From an uncultured Acidobacteriota bacterium (GTDB taxonomy: Bacteria; Acidobacteriota; Thermoanaerobaculia; Gp7-AA8), in contig CAMPKJ010000072.1 of assembly GCA_946887105.1 (NCBI GenBank), forward strand, positions 1 through 18,230: DNA of 18,230 bases. The letters are read 5' to 3'. A program made the position numbers and the translations under genes. The notes beneath the pieces were generated by a model. That model saw only the letters and a list, made by a program, of their open reading frames with translations, was not told the origin of the DNA and searched no databases. Positions 7,654 to 13,715 of the stretch are shown here, piece after piece (the first letter of the stretch is position 1; each line of letters begins with the position of its first letter).

Positions 7654-7660
7654 TACTGCG

Positions 7661-7945
7661 TCAGAATTTGATTTCCTGACTGGCGGCGCTGACGTCGCAC
7701 GAAACGCAGTGCCATCCGTGCGCGGTGAGCTGGAACGGAGCGGCGGCTTCGTCGCGGAACAGCGTGCGCGTCTCGCGGCACCAGTTGCAGCGGACGACGT
7801 GCGGGAAGCCGAGCTCGGGGTGCGCGCGGAGAATTTCGCTGGCAACGTCTTTCTCGTTGCCGATCAGATCATCGCTGCGCAGGAGCTTGCCCGCGGTGAC
7901 GCGGACGACTTCCCGGGGTTCTGTTTCGGTCGCGTTTGCTGTCAT
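7661..7945 (-). CDS. Small CxxC/CxxC zinc-ribbon-like protein of unknown function
   Basis: The 94-residue product (start MTANATETEPRE) carries CNWC at 53-56 and CVSC at 80-83, a spacing typical of a zinc ribbon. The segment between (ETRTLFRDEAAAPFQLTAHGWH) resembles the beta hairpin of such folds. The N-terminal half is hydrophilic and helical. I do not recognise a named family. The ATG at 7945 is preferred over an in-frame ATG six codons upstream, because the upstream one lies against the 7964-7989 hairpin; neither has a strong ribosome-binding site. It sits among other small stress-type genes, and its role is unknown. Confidence 0.65.
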   Translation of the reverse strand: MTANATETEPREVVRVTAGKLLRSDDLIGNEKDVASEILRAHPELGFPHVVRCNWCRETRTLFRDEAAAPFQLTAHGWHCVSCDVSAASQEIKF

Positions 7946-7963
7946 AGAGGGTCTCGGATGCAT

Positions 7964-7989
7964 GACGCCGGGCCCTGCGGCCCGGCGTC
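7964..7989. terminator. 11-bp GC-rich hairpin between two leftward genes
   Basis: GACGCCGGGCC (7964-7974) and GGCCCGGCGTC (7979-7989) are perfect reverse complements with a four-base loop. It starts six bases past the stop of the 71-residue protein gene and precedes the CxxC protein gene. The stem is very stable but has no T-run, so it may attenuate transcription or protect the upstream mRNA end. Confidence 0.65.
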
Positions 7990-7995
7990 CCAGTT

Positions 7996-8211
7996 TCAAA
8001 CGCGGTCTTTGACGATCGCCACGGCCTGCTTCTCGAGCACTTCGCAACAAGTGGTCCAGCGCGCGTCGAACCAGCCGTTCTCGCGGCCATAAATCGTGAC
8101 CGAGACGATCGGCTGGCCGTGCTCGTCACAATGCAACTGCGCCGCGCGATCGAGCCGCTCGCGCAGCCGCTCGTGCAGACGCATCTCGGTATCGGCGACA
8201 GTGACTTTCAT
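7996..8211 (-). CDS. Small conserved-looking protein of unknown function (71 aa)
   Basis: The product starts MKVTVADTEMRL at the ATG at 8211; an in-frame GTG at 8223 is an alternative. It has a charged amphipathic helix (RLHERLRERLDRAAQ), a strand-rich segment (IVSVTIYGRENGWFDARW) and a CC pair followed by a helix (TTCCEVLEKQAVAIVK). The layout resembles small dsRBD-like or ribosome-associated folds, but I cannot assign a family. It lies 16 bases after the RRM gene, so the two are probably co-transcribed. Confidence 0.6.
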   Translation of the reverse strand: MKVTVADTEMRLHERLRERLDRAAQLHCDEHGQPIVSVTIYGRENGWFDARWTTCCEVLEKQAVAIVKDRV

Positions 8212-8227
8212 CGCATCCGGCACTGCC

Positions 8228-8482
8228 TCAGCGCGCGTCCTTGCGCGGCTTGGCTTCGTCGACCTTGAGCGCCTGACCGTTCACGTCGCGGCCATTGAGG
8301 CCCGTGATCGCAGCGCGGCCGGCGTCGTCATCGCTGTACTCGAGAAAGCCGAAGCCTTTCGACGCGCCGCCGGAGCGCTCGGTGGCGATCTCCGCCGACA
8401 CCAGCGTGCCATACGGCACGGCCAGCTCATTGAGCTGTGCCGCGGTGACTTCTTTGGAGAGATTTCCTACATACACTTTCAT
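8228..8482 (-). CDS. RRM-type RNA-binding protein
   Basis: The 84-residue product is a single RNA recognition motif. RNP2 is VYVGNL (residues 3-8) and RNP1 is KGFGFLEY (42-49), with aromatic residues at the RNA-stacking positions. A short basic tail follows (KPRKDAR). Bacterial single-RRM proteins of this size are often cold- or stress-linked and bind mRNA. The ATG at 8482 is chosen because AGGAG lies five bases before it and the family normally begins with the first strand; an ATG at 8497 would add five residues lacking that site. It leads a group of small leftward genes. Confidence 0.9.
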   Translation of the reverse strand: MKVYVGNLSKEVTAAQLNELAVPYGTLVSAEIATERSGGASKGFGFLEYSDDDAGRAAITGLNGRDVNGQALKVDEAKPRKDAR

Positions 8483-8519
8483 TGGAGCTCCTGCCATGGG
8501 GTGGAAGCTAAGAGGAGTG

Positions 8520-8575
8520 AGTCCAGAGGATCTGACTTAGTTCAGATGGACTGAAGGGGCGAGGACGTTTCCTCG
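8520..8575 (-). promoter_or_regulatory. Two hairpins in the leader of the RRM gene
   Basis: The region upstream of the RRM gene contains ATCTGA (8530-8535) paired with TCAGAT (8542-8547), extended beyond a five-base bulge by AGTCC (8520-8524) with GGACT (8548-8552). A second stem is CGAGGA (8560-8565) with TCCTCG (8570-8575). They could be operator dyads or leader-RNA structures, depending on where transcription starts. I could not place the promoter. Confidence 0.4.
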
Positions 8576-8622
8576 ACAGAGCCTCACCATACGCGCATCG
8601 CTTCCGATTGTCACACCGCGCC

Positions 8623-8651
8623 TTGACAACGAACGGATCAGGCCTTATTTT
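8623..8651 (+). promoter_or_regulatory. Sigma-70-type promoter for the ArsR operon
   Basis: A perfect TTGACA (8623-8628) is followed after 17 bases by TATTTT (8646-8651), four of six matches to the -10 consensus. Transcription would begin near 8657-8659, about 30 bases before the ArsR start codon. Confidence 0.75.
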
Positions 8652-8658
8652 ACCGCGA

Positions 8659-8670
8659 GGTTAATTAACC
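8659..8670. promoter_or_regulatory. Palindromic operator candidate for the ArsR-type repressor
   Basis: GGTTAATTAACC is a perfect 12-bp palindrome placed at the expected transcription start, between the -10 box and the ArsR start codon. ArsR-family repressors bind AT-rich dyads in this position, so self-repression is likely. Binding is inferred. Confidence 0.6.
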
Positions 8671-8687
8671 GACCGGTAGAACACGAC

Positions 8688-9041
8688 ATGCCTCGCGACC
8701 GCCTCAGCATCATCTTTGCCGCACTCGCCGATCCGACCCGCAGGGCCATCCTGGCGCGGCTGGCGTCGGGCGAGACCTCGGTCACCGAGCTGGCCGAGCC
8801 GTTCGAGATGAGCCTGCCCGCCGTGTCGAAGCACCTCAAGGTGCTGGAGAACGCGGGGCTGATTGCGCGCGGGCGCGACGCGCAATGGCGGCCGTGCCGC
8901 ATCGACGGAGCGCCGCTGAAGGAAGTGGCCGATTGGGCGGATCGCTACCGCAGATTCTGGGACGAGAGCTTCGAACGCCTCGACGATTATCTGAAGAAGA
9001 TGCAGAAGGAGAAGAAAGATGGAAGCAGAAAGAAGCGATGA
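8688..9041 (+). CDS. ArsR-family winged-helix repressor
   Basis: The 117-residue product is a typical ArsR/SmtB-type winged helix: FAALADPTRRAILARLASGE, then the helix-turn-helix SVTELAEPFEMSLPAVSKHLKVLENAGLI (~31-59) and the wing (ARGRDAQWRPCRID). It lacks the ELCVCDL metal motif, so it belongs to the group paired with SRPBCC genes rather than to metal sensors. The C-terminus is very Lys-rich. Its last 23 bases overlap the next gene, and it lies just after a strong promoter and palindrome, so it probably controls its own operon. The ligand is unknown. Confidence 0.92.
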   Translation: MPRDRLSIIFAALADPTRRAILARLASGETSVTELAEPFEMSLPAVSKHLKVLENAGLIARGRDAQWRPCRIDGAPLKEVADWADRYRRFWDESFERLDDYLKKMQKEKKDGSRKKR

Positions 9042-9498
9042 CCGCGAGCTCGTGATCGCGCGCGACTTCGACGCGCCGCGCGAGCTGGTGTGGGATGCAT
9101 GGACGCAGCCGCAGCATGTCGCGCAGTGGTGGGGGCCGAACGGCTTCACGAACACGATTCTGGAGATGGCCGTACGCCCCGGCGGCGTGTTCCGGCTGAC
9201 CATGCACGGCCCCGACGGCACGGACTATCCGAACAGGATCGTGTTCCGCGAAGTGGTCCGGCCGGAGCGGCTGGTGTACGACCACACCGACGACGCCGAG
9301 GAGCCGCGGACGCAGTTTCATGTCACGGTGACGTTCGAGGAGCACGCGGGCGGAACGAGGCTGACGATGCGCTCGCAGTTCCCGACGGCCGAGGACCTGC
9401 AGCGCGTCATCGACGAGTACGGCGCGCTGGAAGGTGCGGAGCAGCACATGGAGCGGCTTCGCGAGTATCTGACCGCGATGGAGGTCGAGCATGCCTGA
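9019..9498 (+). CDS. SRPBCC family protein (AHSA1-like), first copy
   Basis: The 159-residue product has the SRPBCC/START-like helix-grip pattern of AHSA1-like proteins: ARDFDAPRELVWDAWTQP, then QWWGP, the PGGVFRLTMHGPDG strand pair, and VTVTFEEHAGGTRLTM. The C-terminal helix (GAEQHMERLREYL) closes the hydrophobic pocket. It probably binds a small hydrophobic ligand. AAGGAG lies seven bases before the ATG at 9019, which overlaps the ArsR gene. ArsR-SRPBCC pairing is common and suggests that the repressor controls this gene. Confidence 0.92.
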   Translation: MEAERSDDRELVIARDFDAPRELVWDAWTQPQHVAQWWGPNGFTNTILEMAVRPGGVFRLTMHGPDGTDYPNRIVFREVVRPERLVYDHTDDAEEPRTQFHVTVTFEEHAGGTRLTMRSQFPTAEDLQRVIDEYGALEGAEQHMERLREYLTAMEVEHA

Positions 9499-9973
9499 CG
9501 TGCTGATCACGCGGATTTTCGATGCGCCGCGCGAGCTGGTGTTCCGCGCCTGGACCGATCCCGAACGACTCGCGCAGTGGTACGCGCCGCACGGTTGCAC
9601 GATCGCCTTCCGTCACCTCGACGTGCGCGAAGGCGGCGCGTTTCACTCCGTCATTCACACGCCGGACGGGAAGGACTGCTGGTGCCGCGGCGTGTACTCC
9701 GAGCTGGTCGCGCCGGAGCGCATCGTCTATACGATGGCCGTCGCGGATGCGGATGGCAATCTGATCGAGCCGGCCGAGGCGGGGATGGATCCCGGCTGGC
9801 CGCGCGAGACCACCGTGACGGTGACGTTCGCCGAGCACGATGGGAAGACGACCATGACCCTGTACCAGACCGTGTCCGAGTCGCTCGCGAAACGGACCGG
9901 CGCGCATCCGGGCTGGCTGCAGATGTTCGATCGTCTCGACGAACAGTTGTCACGCACCGCGGCAGTGGCATAA
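9491..9973 (+). CDS. SRPBCC family protein (AHSA1-like), second copy
   Basis: This 160-residue paralogue has the same domain: RIFDAPRELVFRAWTDPERLAQWY, then EGGAFHSVIHTPDGK, and TTVTVTFAEHDGKTTMTLYQ. It differs from the first copy in the pocket strands and has an extra loop (DADGNLIEPAEAGMDPGW). GAGG lies six bases before the ATG at 9491, which overlaps the first copy by eight bases, so the two are translationally linked. They may be a tandem duplicate that diverged to bind different ligands. Confidence 0.92.
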   Translation: MPDVLITRIFDAPRELVFRAWTDPERLAQWYAPHGCTIAFRHLDVREGGAFHSVIHTPDGKDCWCRGVYSELVAPERIVYTMAVADADGNLIEPAEAGMDPGWPRETTVTVTFAEHDGKTTMTLYQTVSESLAKRTGAHPGWLQMFDRLDEQLSRTAAVA

Positions 9974-9995
9974 CGTCCGCGCCCTGGAGGTAACG

Positions 9996-10409
9996 ATGTC
10001 GATCTTCGAGCCATCCTCTTCTGCCTGGACCAGCCGCATGCAGAGCCTGCTGCGCATCATGGCCGGGCTGATGTTCATCTTTGCTGGCACGATGAAAGTC
10101 TTCAACTACCCGCCCATGCCGCCCGACCAGCCGCCGGTCGTGCTCCTCTCGCAGATCGGCATCGGCGGTTTGATGGAAGTGATCGGCGGCGCGCTCTTCA
10201 CCATCGGCCTCTTCACGAGGCCGGTGTCGTTCGTCCTGGCCGGCGAGATGGCCGTCGCGTACTTCCAGTTCCACGCACCGGCCGCCTTCCTCCCCACGGT
10301 CAACCAGGGTGTCCCGGCGGTGCTGTACTGCTTCATCTTTCTCTTTTTCATGCTCGCTGGCGCAGGCGTCTGGAGCGTCGACGCGACGATCGCGCGCAGA
10401 CGAACATGA
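9996..10409 (+). CDS. DoxX family membrane protein
   Basis: The 137-residue product has four hydrophobic helices (SLLRIMAGLMFIFAGTMKVF, IGIGGLMEVIGGALFTIGLF, FVLAGEMAVAYFQFHAP, VLYCFIFLFFMLAGAGVWSV). The LRIMAGLMFIFAGTMKVF opening and the GLMEVIGGALFTIGLFTRP segment are typical of DoxX proteins, integral membrane proteins of partly known redox-related roles. GGAGG lies five bases before the ATG. It follows the SRPBCC genes by 22 bases and overlaps the nuclease gene by ATGA, so it belongs to the same operon. Confidence 0.9.
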   Translation: MSIFEPSSSAWTSRMQSLLRIMAGLMFIFAGTMKVFNYPPMPPDQPPVVLLSQIGIGGLMEVIGGALFTIGLFTRPVSFVLAGEMAVAYFQFHAPAAFLPTVNQGVPAVLYCFIFLFFMLAGAGVWSVDATIARRRT

Positions 10410-11218
10410 TCGTTCACCTCATCGACGGCACGTACGAGCTGTTCCGCCACTTCTACGGCATCCGCCGCTTCACCGAGACGCCGCCGCCGATGAGTGCCGT
10501 CTCGGGCGTGCTGCACACGGTCGCGCAGATGCTCGAACAGGGCGCGACGCACATCGCCGTCGCCACCGATCACGTCATCGAATCATTCCGCAACGATCTC
10601 TGGCCGGGGTACAAAACCGGCCAGGGCATCGATCACCTGCTGTGGGCGCAGTTCCATCCGCTCGAGCTGGCGATGCAGGCCATGGGCGTGGTGACGTGGC
10701 CGATGACCGAGCTCGAGGCGGACGACGCGCTGGCCTCCGCGGCCGTGCTCGCGGCGCGCGACGAGCGCGTGGAGAAGGTGTGCATCTGGACGCCCGACAA
10801 GGACCTCTCGCAGTGCGTGACCGGCCAGCGCGTGGTGCAGATGGACCGGCGCAGCGGGCAGATTCGCGATGAGGAAGGGGTGCGCGTGAAGTTCGGCGTC
10901 CCGCCCGCGTACATCCCCGACTATCTCGCGCTGGTCGGCGATGCCGCGGATGGTTATCCAGGGATTCCGAAGTTCGGAGCGAAGACGGCCGCGAAGGTGA
11001 TCGGCAAGTACGGACCGCTGGAACATTTTCCGGCGGAGGTGCTCGGGAAGCACGCGGATCACGCCATGCTGTTCAAGACGCTCGCGACGCTGCGCACGGA
11101 CGCGGCGTTGTTCGAGGATGTGGACGAGCTGCGCTGGAACGGAGAGACGAGCGCGTTCGACGAAGTCGCGAAGTTGATCGGCGACGAGAAGATCGCCAAA
11201 CGGGTGCGGCGCGGCTAG
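10406..11218 (+). CDS. Stand-alone 5'-3' nuclease, FEN/Pol I N-terminal type
   Basis: The 270-residue product matches the 5' nuclease domain of DNA polymerase I without a polymerase. Metal-binding acidic residues appear in order: Asp7 (LIDGTYELFR), E104-ADD (EADDALAS), Asp131/Asp133 (TPDKDLSQCV) and Asp179/Asp182 (VGDAADGYPGIPKFGAKTA). The last stretch also holds the helix-3-turn-helix DNA-binding motif. The arch-side motif FRNDLWPGYKTGQG is present. It would cleave flaps or remove 5' nucleotides in repair or primer processing. Its start overlaps the DoxX stop (ATGA), so it is transcribed with ArsR, SRPBCC and DoxX genes, an odd setting for a replication-type nuclease. Confidence 0.9.
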   Translation: MIVHLIDGTYELFRHFYGIRRFTETPPPMSAVSGVLHTVAQMLEQGATHIAVATDHVIESFRNDLWPGYKTGQGIDHLLWAQFHPLELAMQAMGVVTWPMTELEADDALASAAVLAARDERVEKVCIWTPDKDLSQCVTGQRVVQMDRRSGQIRDEEGVRVKFGVPPAYIPDYLALVGDAADGYPGIPKFGAKTAAKVIGKYGPLEHFPAEVLGKHADHAMLFKTLATLRTDAALFEDVDELRWNGETSAFDEVAKLIGDEKIAKRVRRG

Positions 11219-11222
11219 TACG

Positions 11223-11295
11223 TCATCCTGAGCGTAGCGAAGGATCCCAAGTTGCGCGTTTTGAGATGCTTCGCCGTCTCCGCGGCTCAGCATGA
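11223..11295. repeat. Imperfect inverted-repeat intergenic element (TCATCCTGAGC type)
   Basis: The left arm starts TCATCCTGAGCGTAGCGAAG (11223-11242) and continues to GGATC. The right arm, read on the opposite strand, begins TCATGCTGAGC and ends GCGAAGCATC (11295 back to ~11264). The two arms match outside a loop, with matching C-to-G changes in each half, which makes a long imperfect hairpin of 73 bases. I recognise this as a type of intergenic repeat widespread in environmental bacteria, from memory and not by search. It sits between convergent genes and probably serves as a two-way transcription end. Confidence 0.75.
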
Positions 11296-11319
11296 AGCTG
11301 GCCTGTCGCGAATGAAGCA

Positions 11320-12579
11320 CTAGAGCTTCTTCGCTCGCTCCAGCAGCAGCGCGCGCTCCCGCTCGTTGCGCGTCAACGCCGCCGCCCGCTCCAGCTCCGC
11401 GCGCGCTTCATCGACGCGTCCCACCTTGGCGAGCAGATCGCCGCGCACGCCCGGCAGGAGGTGATAGGCCTGCAGCGACGGCTCGTCGCGTAATGCATCG
11501 ACGAGCCCCAGCGCCAGCTCGGGACCGAAAGCCATCGAGACCGCGACCGCGCGATTGAGCTCCACCACGGGCGACGGCGCGATCTGCAACAGCGCTTCGT
11601 ACAGTGCGGCGATGCGGGTCCAGTCCGTCTCCTCCGCCGTGCGCGCACGGGCGTGGCACGCGGCGATTGCGCCTTGCAGCGCGTACAGGCCGCGCGCGCC
11701 GCCCAGCTCCTCGGCGCGCGCCAGAGCGGCCAGCCCGCGATGAATGAGCACGTAATCCCAGCGGCCGCGATCCTGTTCGAGCAGCAGCACCGGCTCGCCC
11801 GACGGACCGACGCGCGCCTTCGCGCGCGACGCCTGGATCTCCATCAGCGCGACCAGGCCGTGCACCTCCGGCTCGTGCGGCATCAGTCCCGCGAGGATGC
11901 GGCCGAAGCGCAAGGCGTCTTCGCAGAGCGCGGGACGCATCCAGTCATCGCCCGCGGTGGCGGCGTAGCCTTCGTTGAAGATCAGATAGATCGCTTCCAG
12001 CACCGACGACAACCGCTCCGCCAGCTCGCTCCGCCGCGGCAGCTCGAACGGCACGCGCGCCTCGGCGAGCGTCCGTTTGGCGCGCACGATCCGCTGCGCG
12101 ACCGTGGCCTCGGGGACGAGGAACGCGCGCGCGATCTCGCCCGTGGTCAATCCGCCGAGGAGGCGCAGCGTGAGGGCCACGCGCGCCTCGGTCGACAGCA
12201 CCGGATGACAGGCGATGAACACCAGCCGCAGCAGATCGTCGCCGACCGGATCATCGAGCGCCGTATCGAAATCGGGCGTGGCCTGTTCGCGCTCCTCGAG
12301 CTCCCGCGCGATCTCCGCGTGCTTGCGCTCGAGCATCTCATTGCGGCGGAAGTAGTCGATGGCGCGATGCTTCGCCGTGGCCATCAGCCACGCGCCGGGA
12401 TTGCCGGGCACGCCCGACTCCGGCCATTGTTCGAGCGCGATCACGAGCGCGTCCTGCGCCAGCTCTTCGGCCAGCCCGACGTCGCGGACGACGCGCGTCA
12501 GTCCGGCGATCAACCGCGCCGATTCGATGCGCCAGATGGCGTCGATGGCGCGGTGCGCGTCACTCCACTCCGATCTCAT
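11320..12579 (-). CDS. ECF sigma factor of the ECF42 type with C-terminal extension
   Basis: The 419-residue product has sigma region 2 at ~5-85 (DVGLAEELAQDALVIALEQW, then GAWLMATAKHRAIDYFRR) and region 4 at ~130-175 (LTLRLLGGLTTGEIARAFLVPEATVAQRI). Then comes a long extension from ~190 (AIYLIFNEGYAATAGDDW) with TPR-like helices at the end (GDLLAKVGRVDEARAELERAAAL). This plan, the FIACHP segment and the neighbouring DGPF/YCII genes define the ECF42 group. It has no anti-sigma gene nearby, and the extension is thought to control the sigma factor in this group. The ATG at 12579 lies inside the end of the zinc-finger gene (20-base overlap). The 13661-13687 motif suggests that it drives its own operon. 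Confidence 0.93.
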   Translation of the reverse strand: MRSEWSDAHRAIDAIWRIESARLIAGLTRVVRDVGLAEELAQDALVIALEQWPESGVPGNPGAWLMATAKHRAIDYFRRNEMLERKHAEIARELEEREQATPDFDTALDDPVGDDLLRLVFIACHPVLSTEARVALTLRLLGGLTTGEIARAFLVPEATVAQRIVRAKRTLAEARVPFELPRRSELAERLSSVLEAIYLIFNEGYAATAGDDWMRPALCEDALRFGRILAGLMPHEPEVHGLVALMEIQASRAKARVGPSGEPVLLLEQDRGRWDYVLIHRGLAALARAEELGGARGLYALQGAIAACHARARTAEETDWTRIAALYEALLQIAPSPVVELNRAVAVSMAFGPELALGLVDALRDEPSLQAYHLLPGVRGDLLAKVGRVDEARAELERAAALTRNERERALLLERAKKL

Positions 12580-12820
12580 CGACGAAACACCACCGCCACG
12601 CTTCGCCCGGCTCGAACGATTGGATCACCGGATGTGTGGTCGCGCGATAGTGCTTCGTGGCGTGACGGTTCTTCGACTGATCGCAACAGCCGACGTGTCC
12701 GCAGCGTACGCAGCGCCGCAGATGCACCCACGTGTCACCCATCTGCAGGCACTCTTCGCATCCGCGCGTGTTCGGCGGCGCGTCGTCGGAGGTTTGGAGG
12801 TGCTCGCATGTCGACTGCAT
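12560..12820 (-). CDS. UBP-type zinc-finger protein
   Basis: The 86-residue product is a single UBP-type zinc finger with ligands CEHL (Cys5, His7), CEEC (21-24), CVRC (37-40), GCC (45-46), His53, His57 and His63. The pattern GCEECLQMGDTWVHLRRCVRCGHVGCCDQS is typical. In bacteria these small proteins recur beside ECF42/DGPF genes; their target is unknown, although eukaryotic relatives bind ubiquitin. It overlaps the sigma-factor start by 20 bases. No ribosome-binding site is visible before the ATG at 12820, and the start codon lies inside an 11-bp hairpin. Confidence 0.9.
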   Translation of the reverse strand: MQSTCEHLQTSDDAPPNTRGCEECLQMGDTWVHLRRCVRCGHVGCCDQSKNRHATKHYRATTHPVIQSFEPGEAWRWCFVDEIGVE

Positions 12821-12828
12821 GCGAGCAC
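12800..12828 (-). promoter_or_regulatory. Hairpin enclosing the start codon of the zinc-finger gene
   Basis: GTGCTCGCATG (12800-12810) and CATGCGAGCAC (12818-12828) are perfect reverse complements with a seven-base loop. The minus-strand ATG at 12820-12818 lies in the stem. Such a structure would limit translation initiation unless opened by ribosomes arriving from the upstream YCII gene, which ends 19 bases before. Confidence 0.5.
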
Positions 12829-12839
12829 GTTACAACAAC

Positions 12840-13256
12840 TCAACGGCGCGATTGTTTGTGCATCTCGTCGAAGCCGGCCGCGGCCTTCTGCACGTCCTCG
12901 GGGAAGTCTTCCATCTCCTGCACCTGGCGCACTTCGATGGTCTCGTTCTCGCCGCCGGGGCAGCGCTTGGCCCACTCGATCGCTTCTTCCTTCGACTTGA
13001 CGTCGATCATCCAGTAGCCGCCGAGGACTTCCTTCGCCTCGGAAAACGGCCCGTCGGTGACCTTCGGCTTGCCGCCTTTGAACGTCACGCGCGCGCCCAT
13101 CGACGGCGGGTGCAGTCCATCGAGCGCGAGCAGCACGCCGGCTTTCTGCAGCTCTTCGTTGTACTTCATCATTGCTTCGACCGCTTTCGCGTCGGGCATC
13201 GTGCCGGGCGCCGCGTTTTCGTATCCACCGGGAATCATCAGCATCATGAATCGCAT
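12840..13256 (-). CDS. YCII/DGPF-domain protein, second in the ECF42 operon
   Basis: The 138-residue product has the YCII-like ferredoxin-type fold: MRFMMLMIPGGYENAAPG, a helix (MMKYNEELQKAGVLLALDGLHPP) and the signature DGPFSEAKEVLGGYWMIDVKS (DGPF at 68-71), then EEAIEWAKRCPG. A Lys/Glu-rich tail follows (EMEDFPEDVQKAAAGFDEMHKQ). DGPF proteins are the usual partners and targets of ECF42 sigma factors; their biochemical role is not settled. AAGGAG lies six bases before the ATG. It follows the first YCII gene by ten bases. Confidence 0.92.
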   Translation of the reverse strand: MRFMMLMIPGGYENAAPGTMPDAKAVEAMMKYNEELQKAGVLLALDGLHPPSMGARVTFKGGKPKVTDGPFSEAKEVLGGYWMIDVKSKEEAIEWAKRCPGGENETIEVRQVQEMEDFPEDVQKAAAGFDEMHKQSRR

Positions 13257-13266
13257 GGTTTTCTCC

Positions 13267-13635
13267 TTACTCCAACTCGAAGACCTGGCGCAACTCGATC
13301 TCGCCCGGCCCTTCGTGCGGCATGTCGTCGCCGGCCTCGAGCGGCACGCGCTTGGCCCATTCGATCGCCTCTTCGCGCGACTTGACCTGGATCATCCAGA
13401 AGCCGGCGATCACTTCCTTCGCCTCGGCGAACGGCCCGTCGACGACCGTGCGCTTCCCGTTCTCGTAGCGGATCTTCGCGCCGCGCGAGCTCGGCTGCAG
13501 CCCCTCGGCCGCGAGCAACACTCCCGCCTTGACCAGCTCGTCGTTGTACTTGTCCATCGCGGCGATGAGCTTCTCGCTCGGCATGGCCCCGCTCTCGGTG
13601 TATTGGTCCGACTTGATCAGCATCATGAATTTCAT
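13267..13635 (-). CDS. YCII/DGPF-domain protein, first in the ECF42 operon
   Basis: The 122-residue product starts MKFMMLIKSDQYTESG and carries VVDGPFAEAKEVIAGFWMIQVKS (DGPF at 66-69) and EEAIEWAKRVPLE, so it is a paralogue of the next gene in the operon. The ATG at 13635 is preferred over the ATG at 13656, because AGGAGG (13652-13647) lies between them, 11 bases before 13635, and because the likely promoter -10 box at 13661-13664 would put the upstream ATG at or before the transcript start. It is the first gene of the four-gene sigma-factor module. Confidence 0.9.
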   Translation of the reverse strand: MKFMMLIKSDQYTESGAMPSEKLIAAMDKYNDELVKAGVLLAAEGLQPSSRGAKIRYENGKRTVVDGPFAEAKEVIAGFWMIQVKSREEAIEWAKRVPLEAGDDMPHEGPGEIELRQVFELE

Positions 13636-13660
13636 CGATTTCGTTGCCTCCTGCATCCAC

Positions 13661-13687
13661 GTCGAACGAGCAGACGCCGAATCGACA
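13661..13687 (-). promoter_or_regulatory. Candidate ECF42-dependent promoter (TGTCGA-N17-CGAC)
   Basis: On the minus strand, TGTCGA (13687-13682) is followed after exactly 17 bases by CGAC (13664-13661), about 26 bases ahead of the first YCII start codon. From memory, published ECF42 promoters have TGTCGA at -35 and CGA/TC at -10, so this matches both boxes with normal ECF spacing. It implies that the sigma factor drives its own operon. Confidence 0.7.
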
Positions 13688-13695
13688 CGGGAGGC

Positions 13696-13715
13696 AAAAA
13701 AAATCTGAGGGTCAG
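13696..13715 (-). terminator. Weak intrinsic-terminator-like end of the Uma2 gene
   Basis: On the minus strand, CTGA-CCC-TCAG forms a tiny four-pair stem overlapping the Uma2 stop codon, followed by one A and eight T. The T-run is the longest in the region and typical of intrinsic terminators, but the stem is very short. It would separate the Uma2/ParB/DUF2130 transcript from the ECF42 promoter just downstream. Confidence 0.35.

Noticed and set aside
8571..8578. TGTCGA on the minus strand upstream of the RRM gene as a second ECF42 promoter
   Set aside because: No CGAC or CGTC occurs at 16-17 bases spacing downstream of it.
11653..13017. Plus-strand 454-codon open frame
   Set aside because: It is antisense to the sigma-factor and zinc-finger genes, and its Arg/His/Gln-rich composition is typical of a shadow frame in GC-rich DNA.
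13636..13656. ATG at 13656 as start of the first YCII protein
   Set aside because: AGGAGG lies downstream of it, and the likely promoter would start the transcript at about this position; the family begins at MKFMMLI.
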